The notes under the pieces: model-generated
Told to the model about the DNA's origin: nothing
Database searches by the model: none
Seen by the model: the letters and a program-made list of their open reading frames with translations, nothing else
Position numbers and translations under genes: made by a program
Shown here: piece after piece, positions 24,564 to 33,300 of the stretch
Numbering within the stretch: position 1 is the first letter of the stretch
How the letters are laid out: each line of letters opens with the position of its first letter
NCBI GenBank assembly: GCA_035628505.1
Contig: DASPJR010000117.1
Location: forward strand, 26,711 to 90,710
Direction: 5' to 3'
Length of the DNA stretch: 64,000 nucleotides
DNA from: DASPJR01 sp035628505
Lineage (GTDB): Bacteria > Planctomycetota > SZUA-567 > H5-PLA8

Positions 24564-24808
24564 CAATTCCCTGCCTCCATGCGGCGACGACAAAATGCTG
24601 GCTTTAGACGCCAGCTTAAGCATCTTCATTCAAACGATCAATAGCGAATTTATTATCGGACCGATGGGTGCTCTCCTGAAGCATTATTCTTAAATTCGTG
24701 GCGGCTTCAAAAGAGTACCCCTTATCCGTCGTGACCGCAATGCTCAGCGCGCACTTATTTTTGTTGGAACAAAAATAACAGCACTGCAATCCTGTATGGA
24801 GCGTAGCT

Positions 24809-25930
24809 TTAGGCAAACACAGCGGAAATCGAAAAGCGCTGCTGCAAGATTGCTTTTTCCGCCTGACTGGTCACCAGCGCGAGCAGGTCAACCGTCCGAA
24901 TTTCAGACAGTGCCACATCGCCGGCGATCCGCCATTCCTTCTCGGCAGACCAGTCGTAATCGCCACTGCGCTCCAGCTGCATGTACTTTGAGTGCTCCGG
25001 CGCGGCGGCGCTAAGGACGTCCTTTGTAACGTATTCAACACGTCGCGCGCCGAGACCGATCAGGGTCTCCCTGCGTATTGCCAACCCGTAACGCGTGAAC
25101 GTCCAGCGCCGCAATCCACGCCGCCAGCGGCGCAGCGGAGCGACGAAACCCGGATGTAACTCCGTGAAGCACACCATCGGCGTATTCCCGGGCATCAACC
25201 GGCCGCACGCAGCCAGCCTTCGCTCGCTTAAGATCCGGCATAGCGCCGCGAAGCTGTCACGGGGCAGGGAAGAGCCGTCGCATAACCAGTTCAAGTAGTC
25301 CTGCGGACTCTCACCCGGCCACTGCCCGTCCGGCGCGCGCGTATAATGCGTCAGCCACGGCCAGTCTGCCGGAGGTGGAAGCGGATCTTTCGTCTCGGCC
25401 TGAGCCGATTCAGTCGTCGCAATTGGGGCGGGGGGTAGTGCGGGGATGGATTCTACGGAGCAGCCACGCGCGGCGAGTTCCGCGGCGACCGCGGCCATGT
25501 TTCCATTCTTGCGAATCTGTATGGCGTACGCGCGGTCGGCTAGCAGTCCGATCAGGCGATCACGAATCTGCGGTTCCACCGGCTCTAGAGGATAGACAGT
25601 TAGAAAATCGTCGCAAAATAATGGACTTGCTGGGTCAGCCGGCGGCTTATCCAGCACAACGATGCTTCGCCCCTGCATTTTTCGGCATTTAAGCAACGCA
25701 GCATCCCACGCCAGGCGTTCTGCGCCAGTAACCAAAGCTTCCTTCGCCGCCACGATCCGCTCAACGGCCAGCAGCGTTCCCCGCAGCCACGGTGTGTCCG
25801 GCTGCGGAGCTTTCTCGGCACGCGAGACCAGCAGGCAGCGCCGTGGGCCACCGAGCAGCGACATATTGCCGCGAGCCTCCAGCCGAAGTGAAAGCTTCGT
25901 TTCCGCCGCAGCAAGAACGGGATGGAGCAT
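24809..25930 (-). CDS. Unidentified two-part protein
   Basis: A protein of about 373 residues in two parts. The first (about 1-160) contains MSLLGGPRRCLLVSRAEKA and VTGAERLAWDAALLKCRKMQGRSIVVL, which loosely resembles the Rossmann-like fold of DprA/LOG proteins. The second (about 185-373) has WLTHYTRAPDGQWPGE, GNTPMVCFTELHP, FTRYGLAIRRETLIGLGARRVEYV and a late EKEWRIAGDV. That order (start YTR, middle CFTE, then RYGLAI, then KEWR) is similar to the DUF2971/AbiG-like group. Neither match is certain. The frame is open to 26026; I use the ATG at 25930 because it starts recognisable structure, though its ribosome site is poor. Confidence 0.5.
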   Translation of the reverse strand: MLHPVLAAAETKLSLRLEARGNMSLLGGPRRCLLVSRAEKAPQPDTPWLRGTLLAVERIVAAKEALVTGAERLAWDAALLKCRKMQGRSIVVLDKPPADPASPLFCDDFLTVYPLEPVEPQIRDRLIGLLADRAYAIQIRKNGNMAAVAAELAARGCSVESIPALPPAPIATTESAQAETKDPLPPPADWPWLTHYTRAPDGQWPGESPQDYLNWLCDGSSLPRDSFAALCRILSERRLAACGRLMPGNTPMVCFTELHPGFVAPLRRWRRGLRRWTFTRYGLAIRRETLIGLGARRVEYVTKDVLSAAAPEHSKYMQLERSGDYDWSAEKEWRIAGDVALSEIRTVDLLALVTSQAEKAILQQRFSISAVFA

Positions 25931-26040
25931 ACGCGTTTGATTGTAGGCTGTTGGCTCAAGACTGGCTACGTCAGCTTGCGTGCTCAATATACTTTGACAT
26001 AATAGCGCGCTCGTGGCGTCCGGCATTCACAGAGAACCTC

Positions 26041-26090
26041 AATGCCAGTCTGTAGTCTCCGTGATCTCCGTGCCTTCGTGTTGATTTGAA
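26041..26090 (-). repeat. Degenerate heptamer-type intergenic repeat (ACGAAG/ACGGAGA flavour)
   Basis: On the minus strand the segment reads as linked short units such as AACACGAAGGCACGGAGAT and CACGGAGAC. It belongs to the same loose class as the repeats near 43.5, 53.3, 54.7, 58.9 and 60.1 kb. It sits between the start of the unidentified gene and pyrF. Confidence 0.6.
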
Positions 26091-26105
26091 TTTTGAGACT
26101 CAATC

Positions 26106-27044
26106 ATGCATTTTGCCGACCGTCTGGACCAGGCTATCACCGCCAAGGGCAATCCCATCTGCGTAGGACTCGATCCGCGCTTCGACCAGTTGCCGAAGTT
26201 CATCCGCGAAGATTGCATCAAGCGCTTCGGCAAAACCCCGCAGGCGGTCGCCGAGGCCTTCATTATCTTCAATAAGGGCATTGTCGACGCCGTTGCGGAC
26301 ATCGTGCCGGTTTGCAAACCGCAGATTGCGTTTTACGAAGAGTACGGATGGCAGGGGATCCGCGCTTACGAAGAGACCGTGCGCTATGCCAAGTCAAAAG
26401 GCTTGCTGGTGATCTCTGATGCAAAGCGCGGCGACATCGGCGCAACGGCTGTAGCCTATGCGAAAGCGCATCTGGGCGACCGCGTGGACGAAAAAGACGC
26501 GGGCTTCGAAGCGGACGCACTCACGGTCAACCCGTACATGGGTCGCGACACGATGGAACCGTACCTGGAAGTCGGAGCGTCCGCGGGGCGTGGAATCTTC
26601 GTGCTGGTGAAAACGTCGAACTCCGGTTCGGGCGATCTGCAGGATCTCGTGCTGGTTGCCATCAAGTCCGTCGCCGAGCAGGTTGCGGAGATCGTTCACA
26701 GCATGGGGACCAAATGCAAGGGCAGTTGCGGGCTGACGGACGTCGGCGCCGTAGTTGGCGCGACGTATCCAGAACAGGCTGAGCACCTCCGTACGCTGAT
26801 GCCTGACACGTTTTTCCTGATTCCCGGCTACGGCGCGCAGGGCGCTACGGCCAAGGACGCCGTGTCCGGCTTCCGCAAGGACGGCCGCGGCGGCATCGTA
26901 AACAACTCGCGCCTGATCATCTTCGCGTATCAGCAGAAAGAGAACGCGCACCTGCCCGAAACGGAATACGCCTCCGCGGCGCGCAAGGCGACTCAGAAAA
27001 TGGCCGAAGAACTGCACGTCGCTTTAAAATGGCGGAGAAGCTGA
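26106..27044 (+). CDS. pyrF: Orotidine 5'-phosphate decarboxylase (group 2)
   Basis: The last step of UMP synthesis, decarboxylating OMP. The 312-residue length and the motifs NPICVGLDPRFDQLP, CKPQIAFYEEYG, the catalytic DAKRGDIGATA, DALTVNPYMGRD and late FLIPGYGAQG place it in the longer, group 2 family common outside the enterics. The ATG at 26106 fits the family N-terminus (HFADRLDQAI). Its stop overlaps the truD start (TGATG), so the two are translationally coupled. Confidence 0.94.
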   Translation: MHFADRLDQAITAKGNPICVGLDPRFDQLPKFIREDCIKRFGKTPQAVAEAFIIFNKGIVDAVADIVPVCKPQIAFYEEYGWQGIRAYEETVRYAKSKGLLVISDAKRGDIGATAVAYAKAHLGDRVDEKDAGFEADALTVNPYMGRDTMEPYLEVGASAGRGIFVLVKTSNSGSGDLQDLVLVAIKSVAEQVAEIVHSMGTKCKGSCGLTDVGAVVGATYPEQAEHLRTLMPDTFFLIPGYGAQGATAKDAVSGFRKDGRGGIVNNSRLIIFAYQQKENAHLPETEYASAARKATQKMAEELHVALKWRRS

Positions 27045-28168
27045 TGTCGGCTGCGACGGCTCTGCCGACGCTTCATCCGCCGGCGGGCGCCGATTTTCCG
27101 GCCGTGCGCATCAAGGCCAGCCCCGACGATTTCATCGTCGAAGAACTTCCGCTGTACGAACCGTCCGGCAGCGGCACTCACTTGTATTTCTGGATCGAAA
27201 AGCGCGGCATCAACACCATGGATGCCGTGCGGCGGCTGGCCGCTGTGCTCAGAAAGCGCGCCGCCGACGCTGGCGTGGCAGGCTTGAAAGACTCGCGGGC
27301 AGTTTCGCGGCAGTGGATCAGCTTCGAGCATGTGAAGGAGAATTTCGAACAGGCCCGGCAATTCAGTGACGAAAAAATTGTTGTCCTGAAAGCGGCGCAG
27401 CACGGCAATAAGTTAAAGATGGGACATCTGCGCGGAAACCGCTTTGCTATTCGCCTGGTGCCTGCATCCGGTGCGAATTCCGCGGCGTGCGAGCGTATCG
27501 CCGCGCGATGCCGCGAAGTGTTCGCAACATTGCAGCAGAAAGGCATTCCGAATTATTACGGCGAGCAGCGCTTCGGGCGGAATGGCGAAAACGTGCGGCT
27601 GGGGCGCATGCTGGTCCAGGGCGATCTTGCGGGTTTCGAGAAAGCGTTTGCCGAACTAAATCACGGCCGCAAGGCTGACCGGCGGCTGAAGAATTTGATC
27701 GTCAATGCGCTGCAGTCGGATTTGTTCAACCAGGTGCTCGCCGCGCGCATGCCTGAAATCGGCAAGCTGTTAGCTGGCGATCTGGCCTGGCTGCACCGCA
27801 ACGGCGCCGTCTTTGCCGTCGCGAACGACGCTGACGCGGCCAAAGAACAGCCGCGCGCGGACGCTTTTGAGATCAGTCCATCGGGTCCGATCTACGGAGG
27901 GAAAAGCAAGCTGGCAGAAGGCCGGCCGGGGGAGATTGAGCGCCAGATTCTGGCTCAAAGCGGATTAAAGCTCGAGGACTTTGGGCGGCGGGAGGCCGAG
28001 CGCCAGCCCGGCGCGCGGCGTTCTTTGCGCATCGCGTTCCTTGAAACGCCAGCGGTCGAGCTCGAAACCGGCGGCGTGGTCGTGCGTTTCGCGCTGCCCT
28101 CAGGGGCTTATGCAACCGTGGTGCTGCGTGAAATTCTGGGTGACAGCGCGAACGACACGGACGTTTAA
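27044..28168 (+). CDS. truD: tRNA pseudouridine(13) synthase
   Basis: TruD isomerises U13 of tRNA. The 374-residue protein has ASPDDFIVEELPLY, the catalytic Asp in AGLKDSRAVSRQWISF, GNRFAIRL, GIPNYYGEQRFGR, the long TRUD insertion, and the C-terminal LPSGAYATVVLREIL. The ATG at 27044 is chosen since it overlaps the pyrF stop and has GGCGGAG upstream; the frame is also open to an ATG at 27029. The downstream amidohydrolase lies 29 bases away and could be part of the same transcript. Confidence 0.92.
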   Translation: MSAATALPTLHPPAGADFPAVRIKASPDDFIVEELPLYEPSGSGTHLYFWIEKRGINTMDAVRRLAAVLRKRAADAGVAGLKDSRAVSRQWISFEHVKENFEQARQFSDEKIVVLKAAQHGNKLKMGHLRGNRFAIRLVPASGANSAACERIAARCREVFATLQQKGIPNYYGEQRFGRNGENVRLGRMLVQGDLAGFEKAFAELNHGRKADRRLKNLIVNALQSDLFNQVLAARMPEIGKLLAGDLAWLHRNGAVFAVANDADAAKEQPRADAFEISPSGPIYGGKSKLAEGRPGEIERQILAQSGLKLEDFGRREAERQPGARRSLRIAFLETPAVELETGGVVVRFALPSGAYATVVLREILGDSANDTDV

Positions 28169-28197
28169 ACTATACGTACACTTCCGGAGACTAGTGC

Positions 28198-29613
28198 ATG
28201 GCTGGAATGCGCGCGCTTTATAATACTGTGGCCGTGTTGCTACTTCTAATTTCAAGCCGCGCAGTCGCTCTTGAAGATAATCGAGCGAGCGACATCAAGC
28301 AGGGAAGCACGTATCGCCGCGTAAAGGCATTTCTCGATTCAGTCTCAGCCATCGACACGCACGATCATCTTAAGCCGTTTGAGTCACTGCTGGGGCGCGA
28401 GCAGACCGAAAACGGAATGGGCATGACGCTTCATTCGCTCTGGAGCGTCAGCTATTTCGCGTGGAATTTCCCAGTTACGCCGTGGCCGAAGAGCGGCAAG
28501 TTCGAGGACTGGTGGCCGAAGGCCAAAGGGGACTTCGCCAACGCGCGAGCGCACAGCTTTTATCGCTATCAATTGCCGGCGTTTCAGGACCTCTACGGCA
28601 TCGACTTCGACCGCATCACCGACGAGCAGGCCAGCGAGCTCAACAAGCGCATCTTCAAAAATTATCAGGATCCGAAGTGGCTTTACGAGGTGATTACCGA
28701 GCGTGCGAATATCGAACTGATGTTCATCGATCCGTACTGGGCGCGCTTTGATTTCAGCTGCACGTACCCGTTCGGCGTTCCGGTCATCAATGTCACGTCA
28801 CTGCTGACAGGCACGCATTCCTCGAGTTTTCTTCCCGCGGCCAGCGAATCCCTGTGGCGCTTCGCCGCCGATGAAGGCCTGAAAATGGGGTCGCTCGATG
28901 ATTACATTGCGGCTATCGAGCATCTGCTGAAAAAAGGCAAGGCTGCGGGAGCGGTCTGCCTGAAATCGACCAATGCGTATTCACGCACGCTGCAGTACGA
29001 GAATGTGCCAAAAGAGACTGCCGTGAAAAGCTTCGGACGGCCGTACAATCAACTTACAGCGGCCGAGCAGAAAGCGTTCGAGGATTACGTGATGTGGCGC
29101 ATCGCGGAACTCAGCGCAAAGCTCGACCTGCCGTTCCAGATTCACACCGGACATGCGCGGATTCAGGGCTCGAATCCGATGCTTCTAATGGACCTGATTA
29201 CCGCCAATCCCAATACGAAGTTCGTCCTGTTCCACGGCGGCTGGCCGTGGATTGGCGAGACCAGTGCGATCGCCACGCGCTGCCGCAATGTCTGGATCGA
29301 TTCGGTCTGGCTGCCGACGATCAGTTATACGACCGCTCGCCGCGCGTACCAGGAATGGCTCGAGGTCGTGCCGTCCAACCGTATACTCTGGGGCGCCGAC
29401 GCCACGCACGCCGAAGGCATTTACGGCGCCACTGAAACGACACGCCGCTGCCTGGCCGAAGCTCTGGCCGAAAAGATCGAGCGCGGCGAACTGGCCGAAG
29501 AACACGCGCTGAAGATCGGCAAACAGATCCTGCGCGACAACGCGCTGGAACTGTTCCCAGCGCTGAAGCAGAAGTTGTGGAAACACACCAACCGCAAGCT
29601 GGAACCCCCTTGA
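28198..29613 (+). CDS. Exported amidohydrolase-family protein
   Basis: A 471-residue TIM-barrel metal hydrolase with an N-terminal signal peptide (MAGMRALYNTVAVLLLLISSRAVALED). The amidohydrolase-2 signature appears as AIDTHDHLKPF (metal ligands near residue 51), the second metal site around FQIHTGHARIQGSNP, a His in VLFHGGWPW, and the late Asp in LWGADATHAEG. It presumably acts in the periplasm. The substrate is unknown; decarboxylases and glucuronate isomerase-like enzymes share this fold. CCGGAGA precedes the ATG at 28198. Confidence 0.85.
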   Translation: MAGMRALYNTVAVLLLLISSRAVALEDNRASDIKQGSTYRRVKAFLDSVSAIDTHDHLKPFESLLGREQTENGMGMTLHSLWSVSYFAWNFPVTPWPKSGKFEDWWPKAKGDFANARAHSFYRYQLPAFQDLYGIDFDRITDEQASELNKRIFKNYQDPKWLYEVITERANIELMFIDPYWARFDFSCTYPFGVPVINVTSLLTGTHSSSFLPAASESLWRFAADEGLKMGSLDDYIAAIEHLLKKGKAAGAVCLKSTNAYSRTLQYENVPKETAVKSFGRPYNQLTAAEQKAFEDYVMWRIAELSAKLDLPFQIHTGHARIQGSNPMLLMDLITANPNTKFVLFHGGWPWIGETSAIATRCRNVWIDSVWLPTISYTTARRAYQEWLEVVPSNRILWGADATHAEGIYGATETTRRCLAEALAEKIERGELAEEHALKIGKQILRDNALELFPALKQKLWKHTNRKLEPP

Positions 29614-29746
29614 TCGGTGATGCGTGGCGCGTTTTGCCGCTTGCGCGCACTGCATTATCCGGCCCGGGCCGTCCCAGGCTACTTCCTAACATAACGTGTA
29701 TTATCGGACCAAAGAAATGTCGGGGAAATGGCGCTGGTGAGGCACA

Positions 29747-29773
29747 GAAAAGCCCGCGTCTTTCGAGCGGGCT
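29747..29773 (-). terminator. Terminator of the GspK-like operon
   Basis: On the minus strand AGCCCGC, a nine-base loop and GCGGGCT are followed by TTTTCTG, past the stop of the small exported protein gene. Confidence 0.75.
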
Positions 29774-29839
29774 CGCGCTTGCGATTTGGTTTTGAGGACT
29801 GGAACGGCAGCGTTCAGAGACTAATGCCTGAACAGTTGC

Positions 29840-30277
29840 TTACAGGCCGCCCTGGGCGCGGCGGCGTGAGCGGATCGGACTGCCGGACTGGTCGACCACG
29901 GCTGAGACCAGGATGTACTTGCCGCTGTTGCGGATCTTGCCGACAAGCGCGACTTTCTTGCGGTCCAGCGCCTTGAGCTTGGATACCAGGCTCGGATCTT
30001 CGATTTTCAGCATGTACACGCGGTGCCCGCCAGCGTCTTCGGCGACAAAGCTGCCCACCACGTCCGGGTTGCCGTCGTCCAGGCCTTCCTCGATCTGGAG
30101 AATGCCCCTGTACTGGTAGCGCATGCGCGCTTTTTCCTCAAACGACAACTGCTGCTCGCGCTGCTCTTCAAGCTGCGCTTCCTGGCGCTCGGTCTCCCAG
30201 CGCTTCTGCGGTTTTTCGGCGCTGAAGACGCCCATGGAAAACGTCATAATCGCGGCGCATAGAATGAAATTTCGCAT
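29840..30277 (-). CDS. Small exported hypothetical protein
   Basis: A 145-residue protein with a signal peptide (MRNFILCAAIMTFSMGVFSAEK), a highly charged helical stretch of about 30 residues (QEAQLEEQREQQLSFEEKAR), and a C-terminal beta-rich domain (YRGILQIEEGLDD to KYILVSAVVDQSG). AAGGAGG lies before the ATG at 30277. The gene is 42 bases downstream of the GspK-like gene on the same strand, so it may be an accessory periplasmic part of that pilus or secretion machine. No family is recognised. Confidence 0.6.
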   Translation of the reverse strand: MRNFILCAAIMTFSMGVFSAEKPQKRWETERQEAQLEEQREQQLSFEEKARMRYQYRGILQIEEGLDDGNPDVVGSFVAEDAGGHRVYMLKIEDPSLVSKLKALDRKKVALVGKIRNSGKYILVSAVVDQSGSPIRSRRRAQGGL

Positions 30278-30319
30278 GGCACCTACCCTCCTTGTAAACG
30301 TCTTGTTTCCGCCGGCGGC

Positions 30320-33300
30320 TTATTCCTGCACTTCCACGTATGACAGGATTTTTGGCTTAGCCAGGTACGTCACCGAAATGTCATCGAAGACCGGCGTATC
30401 CAGCAGGTACTGCTTGGCCGGATCCACGCAGGGCTTTCCGTCCGAGTCGCGCCCGGCATTCATCGGATCACACAGCGGATCGGTCGGGTAGCGGAAGCGC
30501 ACCCGGTAGCGCAGTTCATGCAGGTACAGCCGGTGCGGGTTGAGCGCCGTGCCCAGGGAATTGAGCTGATCGGGCTCCGTAAATGTCTTGCCATCCAGCA
30601 CAATTTCATCGCCGCTCTCGTTGTAGCCGTCTGGATCTTTCAGGATTTCAATTTCAACGCCTCGGTAAGCCTGCACCTGGCCGAGTGGATACGCGGTCGG
30701 CGCCGGGCGATCGACGCTGTAGAACGACGTGTCCGCTGGGTCGTTGTATTTCACGTAATCGAACGGGCCTTTGAAGCGTGTCTTCACGTTATTCTGCGTC
30801 GTGCGGTCGTAGGTGAGTTTCTCGTCGCGCACGAACCGGTCGTCTTCGGCGGTCTTGTATTCGCACATGAAGCGTGGCGTGAACGCGTTCCAATTGACGC
30901 GCACGACCGTGATCTTCTCGTTGCTCTTTTTCTTGTCGAAGCCCTTCAGCGACTGCAGCATCGTCTGCGAGGTGAACGTCGGCGGGCCGCCGGCGTCTGG
31001 TTTCTGGCGCGAGGCAGGGTCCGGCGGCAGGTAGTAGCGGCTCGTGCGCGACTCGCGAACGACGCGGTCGTTGGCCCAATCCGGGTTGGCCCCCAGCCCA
31101 CGGTCTTTGCTCGAGATCTTCAGTTCATCGATGACCGCGTACGTTCCGTCGTCCGGCATGAAGCGGTAATGCATCGAGACCTGGTCCGGATTGGTGACCG
31201 GACCCATGTGGCCGTAATTGAGATTGTTGATGCCAAAACACTTCTGGTTGTTCTTGCCGACCGGCTCGGCCCATTCCCATTTCACGTCCTGCCCGGTGCG
31301 GCCCAGCGGATCCATCGCGCCCGCGTTACCGATGTCGGACGTCTGGTCCACGGGCGCGCGGCCGGTCGTACGGAAGCTCCAGAACTGATCGGGCTTCCAG
31401 GTCGTCGCGCCTTCCGGATGCAGCTGCGTATCAATAAACGGTCGCACATGATTCTTGACCACGGTCAGATTCTTCTGATTCTTGAAATCGCCGCTGTTCG
31501 GCGGCGGCACCCAGTGGCCGCGTGGCCCGTCGCCTTCGCCGTCAGCAGCGCTTGAGTAATGCTGGCGGCGGCCGCCGATGAAGGACCAGCGGAACGGCTG
31601 AATGCGGAAACTGGGCGATTCGCCAGAGAACTTCTGCGTGACGTAGGCGTGGCCGCCGTGGAGCAGGCTGCCCATGTCCAGGTCCAGGCCCCAGCTCGCG
31701 TTGTTTTCCCAGAAGCACATCAGATCGTTGATCTTCGTGCGATTGCCGCTATGGCCGATCCATGGATTGTCGTCCGCCAGGCACCAGGTGTACTGACCGT
31801 ATTTGGCGATGTAGCAGCCGCGCGCGTTATGCGTGCGCTCACCGTCGTTGCTCGCGTTGAAAAACTCGTGGTGGCGGAAGTCGTCGTGATGCCAGGTCGA
31901 CTTGGCCCACATCGAGACGATGTTGCCTTCTGTCGAATCGGGCTTGAAGTTTTCCTTGTTGGCTCCGAAAAGGTATTTCACCGTGGCATCATTGCCGGAC
32001 ACACCGGGGCTGCTGAGGTAGGCGCCTTCGGGGCGCAAATCTCCCGTGCGCAGCGTCACGTTGTTCCAGTAATAAGGCCGGTTGGGATCGGCGCCGACTT
32101 CCTTCAGAGGTTTCAGTCCCGCATTGACGCCGAAGAACTTGTAGACCCAGCGGTAGCCGTTCACCGGATCGCCCGGGTTGGCCAGCGGCAGACCCGGGTC
32201 CATGTCGCGCTGCGTATCGTTCAGGACTCCCAGCAAGCCGACGGCGTCAACGACGCGCACCTTTGAATCGGCCGGAGTCTTCGCCTGCTCGCGGCCGTTA
32301 CCTTTGCAGACGGCGGTATCCAGATCGCCGTCGAAGCTGGCCAGGAATGTGTCGCCATCCCCCGTCGGATCGTAGCTCATCGTGTTCGTCGCCAGCGTGA
32401 TCTGGCCGTCGTAGCGCGCCGGCTGGATGCGGTTGGCGATCACGTCCGGAACATCTTCAGGCGCTGCGCCGCTGTCGTATGGATTGGAGCGCACTTCGCC
32501 GTAGGCGTCACGCGGCTGCTTGTCGGCGCTCACGACTTCCTTGTTATTGGGATTCTTTTGCTTCTTCTGATCGACGATGCGCGTCTTCAGGGGCACAAGC
32601 GGTTCAGGCAGTGTGTTGAGCGCCAGGCGGTCGTCGATGTTCTCGGCGTCGCGTGCGATCTGTCCGGCCGCGGCCGTACCGTAGTTGCCGACGGCTTTCG
32701 AAATCTTGCCCTGCACGAACTGCTGCTGCGTCGACTCACGCCAGACATCGTACACCTTCACCAGCGCCATGAATTTGCGCTCGGCGAGCACCTCCGATTT
32801 GCGCATGACCTGGCCGACGGACTCGATTTCGAAGATTCCGTTGGAATCGAAAGAGAACTCGGTGGTCGAGCGGTTCAGATCGGTCTTGTCGATCAGCTCG
32901 TCGGACTTGTAGCGGTAATTTCGCGTGATGTACGCGCCCCGGATGAAATTTCCAGCCTTGTCGCGCTGCGAGGATTTCAAATTCGAATCAGCGGTCGTGT
33001 AAATGGGAATGCTCTTGGAGCTGATTGGATCCGCCACCGGCACGTTCGAATTGTGCGGCTCCGCGTTATCGGTGTAAATCATGATCGGCTCCTGCTCGGT
33101 AAAGTTGCGGCCGAAGCGATCGATCCATTCAATGTTGGGATTGAATTTCAGGATGTCTGTATTCGAATTGAAATTGGCCATGATCAGCCGGGCCAGGTGC
33201 GCGTGGCGGATATCATCACCCTCGTTGGGAATGCCATCGCCGTTCGCGTCAGTCCAGGCCGCCTTGAAATACTCCTCGTCAAACGGCTTCACGACGCGGA

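Noticed and set aside
30518..31555. 345-codon open frame on the plus strand inside the giant GspK-like gene
   Set aside because: Its composition (Arg/Ala/His-rich) is typical of a shadow frame, and the opposite strand carries clear pseudopilin motifs.
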